Assembly: GCA_030544215.1 (NCBI GenBank)
Contig: JARZZO010000011.1
Location: 17,500,501 to 17,564,500, forward strand
Length of the DNA stretch: 64,000 bases
DNA from: Zantedeschia hybrid cultivar
Taxonomy: Eukaryota; Streptophyta; Magnoliopsida; Alismatales; Araceae
Reading direction: 5' to 3'
The notes under the pieces were generated by a model, which had not been told where the DNA came from, made no database searches, and was given only the letters and a program-made list of their open reading frames with translations. Within the stretch, counting starts at the first letter, position 1, and each line of letters starts with the position of its first letter. Shown here piece after piece: positions 1 through 12,000 of this stretch. Position numbers and translations under genes: made by a program.

Positions 1-405
1 TTTTTTTTCTTTTAAAAATTTTCCAGTTGTAGACTTCCAGGGAACTCATGCTCCGGTGCATACTTCATGTGGCGCCCGTTCAACAGGAGAAATGCTATAT
101 TCCTTTTTTCATCAACTAATTTATAGGCGCCTCCTTCATATACTTTGCTGACTATGAAGGGTCCTATCCAATTAGGCTTGAATTTATTCTTAGGACTGGA
201 CGCATTACATCCTTTTGTTTGACCATGACGATGTCACCTTTTTTTAGCACCTTTTATTTTACCAATTTATCAAAAGCCCTAGACATTCGGGCATGATAAG
301 CTTGCAAGCGTTGATAAGCTGACAATCCTTCGCCTTCATGGTCTGTCCGCTCCTCGTAGCGCCTTGTGCTTCATTTAGGTCGTCTTCTAGGCATTGAAGT
401 GACCA
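1..405 (-). pseudogene. Ty3/gypsy pol remnant (integrase C-terminal end)
   Basis: The minus strand reads, with several stops and frame changes, as the C-terminal tail of a plant gypsy integrase. A 'KKGDIVMVK' stretch lies near 225-250, followed by 'GPFIVSKVYEGGAYKLVDE'-like and 'LLNGRHM'-like pieces toward position 60. In this family the tail follows the catalytic core and binds DNA or chromatin. No longer open frame exists and the element runs off the left edge. The join with the copia fragment to the right, near 405-425, has no visible terminal repeat, so it is either a deletion breakpoint or an old insertion edge. Confidence 0.6.
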
Positions 406-409
406 GATC

Positions 410-1236
410 ATCCACATGAATTTATGTGTGCCACCGCAAGTATGTACTGGATCTACTGAAAGAAACGGGAAAGTTTGGATGTAGAATTGCAGATACACCT
501 ATTGAATCAAATCATAGATTGAGTATCTCAGATGATGAAATTTTGTCTGAGGAGGAGAAAGGAAAATATCAGAGACTAGTGGGGAAATTGTTGTATCTTT
601 CCCTAACTAGGCCTGACATTGCCTATGTTGTTAATATAGTTAGTCAGTTTATGCATGCGCCCCGTACGTTACATTTTGGAGCTGTGGATGGAATTTTGAG
701 ATATATAAAGTCTTGCCCGAGAAAAGGTTTTCTATTTTCTAAGAGCAATCATGTTGCTCTGGAAGGGTACACTGATGTTGATCGGGCTGGATCGCACGAT
801 GATAGGAGACCCACAATAGGGTATTGTATGTTTTTGGGTGGCAATCTTATAACTTAGAGGAGCAAGAAACAGTCTGTATGTGCTAGATCTAGTGCAAAAG
901 CTAAATACTGGGCCATGGCTCAGTTTGTAGTGGAGCTTGTTTGGTTAAAATTTTACTTCAGGACCTTGGAGTGAAAGTACAGTTGCCGATGAAGCTCTAT
1001 TGTGATAACAAGGCTGCTATCAACATTGCCAATAATCCTATCCAGCAGGACAGGACCAAGCATATTGAGATTGATAGGCACTTCATCAGAGAAACAGTGG
1101 GGATTTATGCCTACCCTATATAAATGCTGGACATCAGCTTGCAGACGTATTCACCAAAGGTCTTCCAAGGGAGCAATTTTCAAATGTGATTGGCAAGTTA
1201 GACAAGCTAAATATCCATGTTCAGCTTGAGGGGGAG
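410..1236 (+). pseudogene. Ty1/copia pol remnant: end of reverse transcriptase and RNase H
   Basis: Frames at 426-857, 941-1123 and 1002-1229 together match the last third of copia Pol. 'YQRLVGKLLYLSLTRPDIAY' is the conserved end of the reverse transcriptase region. 'GYTDVDRAGSHDDRRPTIGYCMFLGG', 'LYCDNKAAINIANNP' and 'DRTKHIEIDRHFIRE' are RNase H motifs, with some acidic residues changed. At least one stop (near 858) and a frame change (near 970-1110) break it. It ends at a polypurine tract (1228-1236) directly before an LTR, which fixes orientation and identifies the 3' part of an element. The 5' part is absent. Confidence 0.85.
1228..1236 (+). promoter_or_regulatory. Copia polypurine tract
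   Basis: The run GAGGGGGAG sits immediately before the TGTAGTAATAAATA start of the LTR, the usual place of the plus-strand primer for copia reverse transcription. It marks the internal/LTR boundary. Confidence 0.7.
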
Positions 1237-1505
1237 TGTAGTAATAAATAGATGTTAAGTGTAGGGGTTATATCTTTTATCAGTCTTCTACTTGTTATTA
1301 TGTTTTATTTTGATTTTACCCCTGTGTGTTATGTAAACAGGGGCATAACATTCATTGATGTCCCTAATATATATAGTTATGTTAGGGCTGGCCGGCGTCT
1401 CCTGTTGAGAGAGAGAGTCAGCCGCACCTCTTCACTTCCTAATCCCTTCTTCTTTCTCTTCTTTATCTCTCTCTCTCTCTCTCTCTCCCTATATATATAT
1501 ATATA
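1237..1505 (+). repeat. Copia 3' LTR (approximate right end)
   Basis: The LTR begins TGTAGTAATAAATA right after the polypurine tract. It shares its opening, a middle 'TTACCCCTGTG' block and a later 'GTTGAGAGAGAGAG' block with the LTR at 32336, so both belong to one family. The right end is blurred by TC and TA microsatellites (about 1461-1506). Confidence 0.65.
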
Positions 1506-1521
1506 CCCCTTCCCTTTTACT

Positions 1522-1522
<1 letters not shown>

Positions 1523-1559
<37 letters not shown>

Positions 1560-1570
1560 TTTTTTTTTTT
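1523..1570. repeat. 37-base poly(C) followed by 11-base poly(T)
   Basis: Positions 1523-1559 are an uninterrupted C run, followed by T at 1560-1570. It lies just after the copia LTR microsatellites. Runs this long are unstable and prone to assembly error. Confidence 0.9.
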
Positions 1571-1786
1571 ATTGGAGGAGGGCGGTGGGGAGGGTTCTAG
1601 AGAGAGGGGGAAAGAGGTGGTGGAGGGGGGCAGGTGGCGGAGAGAGGGGGACATGTGGCGGGATGGGAAGGAAGAGAAAGTGGTGGCCAATAACCTTCTT
1701 TAAATTAGACCCTATTCCTTATAAAGAATATGTTTACATTTAAGCCCTCTTTCTTTTATTATTTACATAGATGCCCCTATTGATTT

Positions 1787-2735
1787 TTGTGGGGTCTTAT
1801 AGTGGGTAATGAGGCAGAATCCAATTCGGCCCATTTAAACAGGCCCAACAACCCTCGGCCCATAAGCGGCACCGTCGCTCCCGGCCCAACAGGCTTCAGC
1901 CCGTCAGCGGCCCACCAGCCTACGGCCCGGGAACAGCACGGCAGCCCTAGGCCCAGCAGGCTTCGGCCCATCAGCGGCCCACCAGCCTACGGCCCGGGAA
2001 CAGCACGGCAGCCCTAGGCCCAGCAGGCTTCGGCCCATCAGCGGCCCAACCCCCTTCGGCCCGATAGCCGAGTCCGGCCCACTCCGGTAGAGGACTAGGC
2101 ACTATGGCGGTTTACCAGTAAGCCCGCACATAGTCCCATATCGGCTGCCACCGTTAACCATCCTCTATCCTCTGCTATAAATACACCGCTATTTATTGCC
2201 AAAGGTATGCTCTCTTATGCCTCCGAGACCCTTAAGGACTACAGTCCAAATAGCATTAAAGCTACTCTTTACCTTCTGAATCGAATCATCTTCAGGAGCT
2301 AACTTGACCGTCGGAGGGGGTTCCCTAGGGCCGAACCCGGGGACTCCTACTGACCGGTCTCATCTTCTTTCCTTCTTGCAGGGGCTCGGTTCGAATCATC
2401 GCCGACCTCCCCGAGTCGGTCTCGGCCGCCGACCTCGGACTCCTTTCTCTGGTCTCGACGCCGTGCGCCGGCTGCCCCGCGACCGGAGGAGACTCGGTTT
2501 CGCGCCGTCCCTTCGTCTGCCGAAGGAGCTTCGGCCCACTACGTCCCGAAGACAAGACAGCCACCGTCCGAGCCAGCTTCGGCCTCGGACCTTCGGCTTC
2601 GCCTCTGCCTCCTCCGCCTCCCGGATCCCCGTCGGGCCACTTAAACACCGATCCGACCCAGCTTTGGATCCATTTCTTCGGATTCCAGCTTCGGAATCCG
2701 GTCGTGATAGTTTCGGCTACATCAGTGGGGAAGGG
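1787..2735 (+). repeat. GC-rich Ty3/gypsy LTR fragment, Tat/Ogre-like
   Basis: The left half (about 1830-2060) is a short tandem repeat built on GGCCCA/CGGCCC, with an approximately 77-bp unit present at least twice (1911 and 1977 regions). Then comes a TATAAATA box near 2176, and a segment at 2293-2390 reading like the transcript leader of plant Tat/Ogre LTRs: 'TTGACCGTCGGAGGGGG', 'CCGAACCCGGGGACTCC' and 'TTCTTGCAGG'. A GC-rich tail runs to about 2735 and ends near 'GGCTACATCA'. No gag or pol follows, so it is a solo LTR or a truncated element. No target duplication was found. Open frames inside it are by-products of GC richness. Confidence 0.55.
2170..2185 (+). promoter_or_regulatory. Candidate TATA box of the gypsy LTR
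   Basis: CTATAAATACACCGC lies about 115 bases before the TTGACCGTCGGAGG leader, a spacing seen in plant gypsy LTR promoters. Function is inferred. Confidence 0.4.
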
Positions 2736-3009
2736 GGAAAAGATCAGAAAAAAGTAGACTTAATGTAGATGAGATGACCACGTTAGGCACATGCCATTGC
2801 GATTGCAGTTGGCCTCCAGCAGAAGTCAAGCCTGTAGGATACGAATACCCTTCTTTTGGTAAGTCATGTTTCTTCTCTTCATTCTTGAAGTGTTGACTGT
2901 CAACCCCCGACTTGTCTCACCACATTGTGTATTTATCATGATTTTTCTGGCTGTTGGATTTTGTTCCAGTTCTATTTTTTTCTGAATCATTTTTGGTTTA
3001 TCTTGTCAG

Positions 3010-3095
3010 ATTTCTGAAGGTCCTGGGGTTGCACTAGAATATGACGAGAGCCTCATTGGCACACGAATTATGGTCTGGTGGCCGGATGATAAACA
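3010..3095 (+). CDS. Tudor gene exon a (start of Tudor domain)
   Basis: The acceptor TTGTCAG precedes 3010 and the donor GTAAGT follows 3095. The exon reads 28 codons, ending 'GTRIMVWWPDDK' plus two bases, from phase 0. It encodes the first Tudor strands with the paired Trp. I could not establish the upstream exon. Confidence 0.8.
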
Positions 3096-6000
3096 GTAAG
3101 TTGGCTATATATGCAATGTTCTGCTGCATTTTTTAATTGATGTTTCAATTCTTTTATCACCTCTTTTCTACATGCTCTCTTTTTTATTATAATACATGTG
3201 GTATCATCCACTTTCAAGAAAAAAAGGTTTAGGTTTTATCTTGAGTGGTTTACAGTTTCTGGTATTAGCAAATCTTTGGCTGAAAAGAAAAATGTCTGTC
3301 AATATTCATGTACAACATAAACATAGTGTCAAGTTTGTGCCACTTGTTCAGTTTGGTATTAGCAAATATTCGTGACCCAAGATAAAATTTTCAGTCAATA
3401 TGCATGTACAACATAAGCATATAGTGTCAAGCGGTACTAAGTGTAGGGGTTGTGATACAGTGCACTGCTGATTTTATGTCTGCTGTGAGCGGATTCCAAT
3501 TTTTTTTGGGTGTGTAGCACCTGCACCATCCAAAAATTTGTTGGATGATAAAGATTGGCGATGAGGGGAAGATTTAAAAAAATAAAAAACTCATTCCCGC
3601 ATGAAAAGCAGAGCACCCACATGCAGCCAGTTTCTCTTCTGTGTATTGGTTTCTTTTCTTTCTGTTTTTGGAGAAAAGGGCTGCCTGATCAGGATTGACG
3701 GCCCTTGATACAGTCTGATGCCAGTGAACTGAACATTGGCAGTAAATTGTATCACTTTTTCTAACTGCAGGGACTAATTGTAAGGATTGTAGGGGAGGGA
3801 GGGGGGAGACTAATTGTAAGGATTGTAGGGGAGGGAGGAGAGGATCAGAGCCAAATTGGAGAGAGAGAGAGAGAGTAAAAAACTGATGGAGAAAAAATTC
3901 TGCGGACTAGAGAGTTTCCTTCTTCTTTTTTTGGGGGGGGGGGGGGGGGGGGCGGGGGGGTTCTGTCCCTGAAAAACTGGAGATTCGAACATGACTGCTC
4001 CTTGCTGATCTCAGTTCCAGTTCCAATCCTGGACAACACCAAGCATTCCGGCGAAGTATGGCTAATCTTTGTGGTTCCTGGCCCACGAGTTTTATAGGCC
4101 AAGAAGAAAGGAATCTGGGTACCATGTATAAGAAATTAAGATTAGGCAAAAAAATTGATTGTTGATTGTTTATTACACTAAACCCTCAGTAACGTGAAAG
4201 CACATCAATGATCTATGCTCTTGAAGATGGTGGTAATTACGACTATTTTCTTCAATTTGCATCATTTTAATGTAAGTATAAATATATGTTCTTTATTAGA
4301 AACATGCAAATTGTGTGCAGGAAAGGCCTTTTGTCTAGGAATTACCTCAGGTTTCATAAAGGCATTTCTTGACCTACGATGCAGGTTAATGGAATGTTTT
4401 ATCCATTCATTAATTCTGCTATATGGTTACTTTGAGGCCTATCTTTATAAGTAACCAATGAGGACACTAGGCTTAAAAATAAAAAAAATCTACCAATACT
4501 TTCAACAGATCAGTATTTCAGAAGTGGACGTGGCTTCAAGAAAGACACAAATAGGTGAGTCCCCAGGACCAGAACGCATGCCAATCAAAATTTGGGAAAG
4601 TTGAGTCTTCACATTTTGAAGCCTCTAGAGAGAGTTGTTTAAAGGTTGTAAGCACTTGACTAGTGCTTCAGAAAGTCGGTCTGTTTTCATGTAGGCAGTT
4701 CTAGTAAAAAAGCTATTGTTCTCAGGCAGCCGGTGGAGAGGTACAAGGAGACGAGGAGTTTTATTTTAAGCATTTGACTGGTGCTTCAGAAGTCAGTTTG
4801 TTTCCATGTGGGTAGATCTAGTACAAAAGCTATTGTTTTCAGGCAGCTGGTGGCGAGGTACAAGGATCAGTGCCAAGTCTATACCTCTTCACCTTAGGCA
4901 CCATTTGGAAATGTGATAATCTCATTGACATTCAAAAAGTACAACTTTTTCATCATTCCTTTTTAAAATCAAAATCATATTTGGCTCTTATATGAGAACA
5001 TAGATGGACGTGCATGTTACTTTAATGTCCTTCACTTCTCATTAAAGAAAGGAAAATAAGATACCCTTTCATGTCATTTTAACTTTATCATGCATAATCC
5101 CTCTCCCCTTCATGAGATCTCTCTCTTCCCTCCCCAAAATCCCACATAGCCAATTCACCCTTGTGCCGTTTGGAAAGGCTTATGGCTTGTCATAGATCCC
5201 AATGATTGAAATATCTTCCATAAGCTGTTTCAAACAAGGCCTTAGTTATAGATGAAGTGACAAAGCAACTACTTCACTGTCTCTTGCTGCATGTTATTTG
5301 TGGTTGATATTGTTTTAATTGACGAGTGTAGAGGGTTTATATGCTATATTAGAATGTTGGAGAAATGCCTTGGAATCTTAAGGTAGTTGGGCTAAGCCAA
5401 AGTATATGAAATATAATTTTAGTAATGTGAGGGTTGGACTAATTAGGTTTAGGTAGGATTAAAGGACAAGTTATTCTGGTAATTTTAATATTTGGGATCT
5501 ATTCTTAAAAAGAATAGCTAGATCCAGGGGGATATTGCACATAGATTAGAGGCATTTTGATGAAGTGGCAAAGCATGTCTGGAGTATGTTATGATCGGAC
5601 ATTGTTTAAGCTTAAAGGAAGTTTTATAGAATTGTTGTGAGACTTGCCATAGGATATGGTATTGAGTGTTGGTAGATGTGCAAAGAATATATGCAGAAAA
5701 AAGTTATGGCATAGATGAGGATGTCGAGAGGATAGTCTATAAAAAGGAAAGAGGATTTGGGACTATGTTATCAACGGTGCTTAAGGTGCTCGCCTAGGTG
5801 ACGAGGCAAGGCGAGCAGACCGTGAGATGCCTCGCTTTGGGCATTGTTGCCTGTGCGAATGAGGTAACTACCTTAATCACCAAGGTTCTCACAACAGCCC
5901 GCTTTCACTTCATGGGTCTTGGCTGGTCTGGCCCGCTCCCTGGCCCATCGACCCAAGTTACCAACCAAGTATGTTACCTGACCTATTTTCAAATTTTATA

Positions 6001-9000
6001 TAAGGCCCCTTCCCCGATTCTTTGCTGACTCTGTCGTGCTCGCATCCTAACCGTAGCATGCTCCTAACCCACAATTGGTGAAGGACAGCACCCAACCTTG
6101 CGTCTGACTAGGATGACTCTGGTGAACATTTGTGTATATATAGGTCCATGCCAAGAGGTTAATTATGCCTATGACTACAATTTATTTGAAATGACGGCTT
6201 GTCAATAAGTATGTGATAATGAGAAGATGTAAGGAAAAATCAAATAATTGTGGCCTTTTCCCCCCCAAAGAACCATTTATTTAATAATTATGCAAGTATG
6301 AATCAGATTTCATCTTGTTTCTTGTGTTTTCCAAAGAATTATATGAAGGAACTGAATGATATGGAGTAATACTACACTTTTTACAACAAAAAAGGAGCAT
6401 CGACCAAGTTTGATGGTTGAAAGTCTGTGATTTACCTGAAACAAAAAGGTATCTCTCATTTGATCTATTGCACAAATATTAATTCTAGTTTAATTATGTT
6501 GCTGACAAGTTTGGACCATTGATTTTTTTTAGGTTTCTATGTAATTTATTATTTTGGGGCTGCTAGGACATTCCCCATAAGCGCCGCGCCGCAATGGTGT
6601 CCGATTGCGGTGGAAAATGAGCAAGGGTTCTCATGGATTGGACGAACACGAGTAAAGAAGTTATTCGATAAGAATAAGAATAAAATTTGTTTAGCTACAT
6701 GGAATATAGGAATCCTAACAAGTAAAAGCTTAGAATTAATTAAACTAATGAGAGATAGGAGGGTCAACATAACTTGTTTACAGGAAATTAAGCGGAAGGG
6801 TTCTAAAGCTAAAGAAATTAAAGATTTCAAACTTTGGTATGTAGGTAGGTAGTAGTAATAGAAAAATGGTGTAGCTATTATCATAAATAAAGAGTTTAAC
6901 GACAAGGTTGTTGAAGTTAGAAGGGAGGGAGATAGACTCATATTAGTTAAACTTGTACTAGGTGAAGAAGTTTTAAACATAATTAGTGCTTATGTACTTG
7001 AAGTAGGATTAGAAGAGACTATTAAGAAAGAAATTTGGGAGAATTTTAATATGATAATTAAGATATCCCTAATGGTGAAAGGATTTTTGTCGGTAGAGAT
7101 TTAAATGGCCATATAGGAAAGGATAATCGTGGTTATGAGAGGGTCCATGGAAGCTTTGGCTTTGATGATAGAAATGACATGGGTGGGACCACTCTTGACT
7201 TTACTATTGCATATGATTTAATAATTGCAAATACTTACTTTAGAAAGAGAGACGAACATTTAGTAACTTATAGAAGTGGAACGCATAAAAGCCAAATAGA
7301 TTATTTGCTTATAAAAAAGTTGATCGATCATTATGTAAAGATTGTAAAGTCATTCTTGAGGAGAGTAGTCCCTCAACATAAGATTTTAATAATCAATGTT
7401 TACATCCAAAAGTTGAAGAAAAATAGTGTAGTAAATAGCTGCCTAAGAATTAAATGGTGGAATTGAAAAGGAGAGCATTTAGAGCCTTTAGAAAGTGTCT
7501 ATTAAACAAGAATAAATGAGTTTCTGAGGGAGAAATTAACATAATATGAAATAGAATGACTACTTGTATAATAGAAAAAGAAATCTTAGATGAATCTAAG
7601 GATAAAAGAGTTCTTAAAAAAGAAACTTGGTGGTGGGATAAGGAAATTCAAAAATCTATTAACCATAAAAGAGAATGCTTTAATACGTGGCAAATGAGTA
7701 AAAATGATCAAACCTTCAAAGATTACAAAATTGTAAAAACAAACACTAAGAAAATTGTTAGTGAAGCTAAGTTAAAGACTTTTGAGGATTTTATCATTGT
7801 AGAAAAAACATGGGAGAGGAATAGAAGACTGGTGGGGCAGAACAGGAGGCTGCGGCAACTCAACACATGCCGCACCTCTCTCTCTTTTATATCGTGGGTT
7901 ATAAGGTTACAAAATAGTGGGCAAGGACAAAAATACCTCTTACTCCAATAAACACATGATAACCCCCATAAACCCATACATAAAGAAGAAAAAGAGAGAA
8001 TAAAAAATAACTTAACCAACTAGATAAAATTACCCCTATCTATACTCCCCTACAAGCTGAGCATATGTGTCAAAAATGCACACCTTGACAAAATAGAGAC
8101 AAAAACTTCCTTAGATAGCCCTTTAGTGAAAACATCAGACAATGGATTAGCTGAGCGAACATAAGAGAGACATTTCTCCCCATTATCTAACTTCTCGTAT
8201 GAAATGACAGTCAATCTCAATATGCTTGGTGCGATTATGCTGAACCGGATTATTAACAATGTTGATGGCAACTTTGTTGTCATAAAATAGGCGCATGGGT
8301 GTGTGAACTTGAACACCAAGATCTTGAAGAAAGAGTTTAAGCCACAACATCTCTGTAACACCATGTGCCATAGCCTGATATTCAACCTCTGCAATGGAAT
8401 GAGTACAAACAGTTTGTTTCTTGTTGCGCCAAGTAACAAGGTTTTCACCCATAAACAAATAATAACTAGTGGTTGACCTCCTATCATCACGAGAACTTGC
8501 CCAACCTGCATCAGCATAAGCATCAATGTTTACATGTAGAGCCTAAGTGTACAACAAGCCTCTACCTGGACAAGACTTGATGTAACGTAGAATTCTCTCC
8601 ACAGCCCGTATATGTGGAGACCGAGGAGCATGCATAAACTGACTGATAATGCTGACCGCATAGGCAATGTCTGGTCGGGTGAGAGATAGTACAAGAGTTT
8701 CTCGACAAGGCGTTGGTAAGAACTTTTATCCGACTCAGACAGGGGTTCCCCCACTGACTTAGACAATCTATGATTAGTCTCTCTAGGGGTATGGGCTGGT
8801 TTACACCCCAGCTTCCTAGTTTCTTGAAGTAGATCAAGAGAATATTTCGTTGACAAACATAGAGGCCTTGCTGAGACTTAGCCACCTCAATGTCAAGAAA
8901 ATATTTCAGCTCCCCAAGATTCTTAATGTCAAACTCATGTGCCAGGCTGTCTTTAAGGTTATGTATTTCTGTGGTATGATCTTTAGTGATAATCATATTA

Positions 9001-12000
9001 TCTACACACACAAGAAGTACTACTACACGGCTATCCATCCATTGGTAAAGAGAGTATGATCTGAATTGCCCTGTTGATAGTCAAACTGTACCATGGCAGA
9101 TCTGAACTTATCAAACCAAGACCTTAGAGACTGTTTTAACCCATACAGTGCCTTCTTCAGCCAACATACTCTCCCACTGGCATCCAATCCAGGAGGGGGT
9201 TGCATATACACCTCCTCTTGTAGATCACCATTAAGAAAAGCATTCTTAACGTCTAACTGGTGAAGTTCCTAAGAAAACTGGACAACAAGAGAGAATAGAA
9301 CTCTTAACATATTTTAGCTTGGCCACAGGAGCGAACGTCTTCAGATAATCCACACCATAAATCTGAGTAAAGCCCTTGGCAACAAGTCTAGTTTTATACC
9401 TTTGAACAGTACTATCAGAATGATACTTAATAGTATACACCTATCTGGATTTAACCAAACTCTTCCCTGAAGGTAAAGTCACCAATTCCCAGGTGTTAAT
9501 TTTTTTTTTTCAAGAGCTTGCATCTCTTCCTTTATGGCTTGCACCCACTTTGGGTCCTTAATAGCTTATGCAAAGGAGTTAGGAACATGATAGGTGAAAA
9601 TAACAGATAAAAAGAATAATAAGATGGTGAGAGACGAGAAAAGGAAATGTAGTGAGAAATAGGATGCTTGGACACGTTCTCGTCCCTTTCCGGATAGCAA
9701 TAGGTAAGTCCAAATATGTAGGAGCTGTAAGTGAGGGGGTCAAAGAATGACTTGAAATTTCATTAGCTTCTTGAGATGGTGGTTTCATGGGAGGCCTATG
9801 CTTGTGCCATATATACCTAGAGTAAGTGAGAGTATCTAATGGAGGTTTGTCAGGCAATTCCAGATGCAGCACTAGTCGTGTCCGTAACAAGGGGTAGAGG
9901 AGAAACCAACTCAGGAAGAGGATCACAACAAGAATTAGGAGCATCCTCCCCCTTACCAGAGATCTGAGGGGGAAAATAAGACTCTGACTCAAAAAAGATG
10001 ACATCTTTGAGGACATATTTTTTTCCCTCTTTTTGGGTCAAAACATTTGTAACCTTTCTGAGCGGGAGAGTAACGCAAAAAGATGCCACGGATAGCACGA
10101 TGATCCAGTTTTGTGGAACATGGAGATAAAGAGTGAATAAAGCATACACAGCCAAAGATCCGGAGTTTTAGACCAAACAGGAGATGGTCATAACATAGTA
10201 CCCGGGTAGGGGACATGAAGTCAAGTGTCCGAGAAGGCATATGATTGATAACATATAAGGTAGTTAGGACAACTTTTGCCCAAAATTTGTTGGGCAACTG
10301 ACGTTGCAAAAGGAGAGCTCGAGAGATCTCAAGTAAATGTCTATTTTTCTTTTCAGCCACCCCATTTTGTTGGGGTGAGTAAGCGTAAGAGGATTGTGAA
10401 TGATACCCTCGTTTTCCATAAAGATATTGAGAGTCCTCTCGAAGTACTCCTTTGCATTGTTAGATTTGAACACCTTGACCCGCCTTTCAAATTGGTTCTT
10501 AACTATTTTGTAGAACACCTAATAATCGCACAGGATTCCATAAGATATACTCAACAACAATGGGAAAAATTATTAAGAAAACTAATGAAGTAACGGTGAC
10601 CATCCACAGAAGGAACAGGAGATGGGCTCCAAACATCAGAGTGAACAAGTTGTAAGGGAAAAACACTCTTATTCATAGAGATTTGAAAATTGGTTCAACA
10701 ATATTTGACAAGTTGACATACTTGATACTGAAGAGTGTCAACTTTTATTGACTTGAACAATGAAGGAAAAAAGACCTTTAGAGACCTCAAAGACAAGTGT
10801 CCTAAATGATAGTGCCAAAAATAGATAACTTCATATTTCTTTTTTATGCTACCACCAATACTGGATTGAAATGTAGCTCTACCACTAGGCTCCAATTGAT
10901 ATAGGCTTCTCACTTTATGACCAGTTCCAATCGTTTGCTTGTGTTTCAGGTCCTGAAAAATACAATGTGTAGGAAAAAAAAAAGTTATTGAACATTGAAG
11001 TGATTTAGTTAAGCTGCTAACAGATAAAAGATTAATAGGTAGGGCAGGAATATGAAGCACAGATGACAGAGGTAGGTCATCACTGAGACTCATTGAACCT
11101 TTGCCCGCTACTGTGGCACGGGTACCATCTGCAATGGTGACCTTCTCCTATCCAGAACTTGAGGAATATAAAGTAAAGAGAGAAGATGTATCAGTCATGT
11201 GATTTGTAGCACCTGAGTCAATGACCCAAATGCTATTAGGGGAAGCAGAGTGAGTCACACTCAAGGTTGCCCCAACAGTACTTGATGTGGAGGTAGTGGA
11301 TGAAGATGTGCCAAACTGAGACAGGATCCGCTGGAGGTGCAAAATATCACCAAAGGAGAGAGTAAACACTTGAGGAGTAGTGAACCCACCATCCAGAGAG
11401 GGTTTGGAAGGGTCATCTGGGCCTTGATTGAAGGCTACATTGCTCTTTGTCTACTGTCTACTCTTAGAATTTCTGAATTTCAACGGCTTCTTATCAGGAT
11501 AAAGGTCCCAGCACTTGTCCACATTGTGGTTGTGTTTCTCACAGTGTGAGCAGTGTCTCCCTGTCTTTCCTTTCTCCTTTCCCTGACCATTATCACTCTG
11601 TACAGGCTTGGAATAGGCACTAGCGAGAGCTGACGACTCCACTACATCTCGGTTATCGACTGTGATAGTACCACCACTCATTGCTTTCTTCCCCCCCCCC
11701 CCTTCTCGCAGTAGCTTGTAATACAATTGTTCAAGAGATGGCAGGGGGTCAATACTAAGTATGTGAGCTCTTAAGTTCTCATATTCTGAGGTGAGACCAG
11801 CAAGAAACTGCAAGGTGCGGTTCCGCTTCACATGTTGCAAATAGACCCTCTGATCTTTAGTACAAGCCCAATTGTATGCAGAGTTGTAGTCCAACTCCTC
11901 CCACTTACTTTTTAGCAACCCAAAGTAAGTGATAACACCAGTATTATCCTGTTTAAACTCCTGTATATCAGTTGTCAACTGATATATACGAGATACATCT

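Noticed and set aside
2304..2768. 154-codon frame in the GC-rich segment
   Set aside because: It begins within the gypsy LTR leader motif and has only Arg/Pro/Ser-rich, composition-driven content.
2765..2860. Possible upstream Tudor exon ending TTCTTTTG/GTAAGT
   Set aside because: The donor looks good, but the frame needed to enter exon a in phase meets a TAG shortly upstream, and no family similarity is visible.
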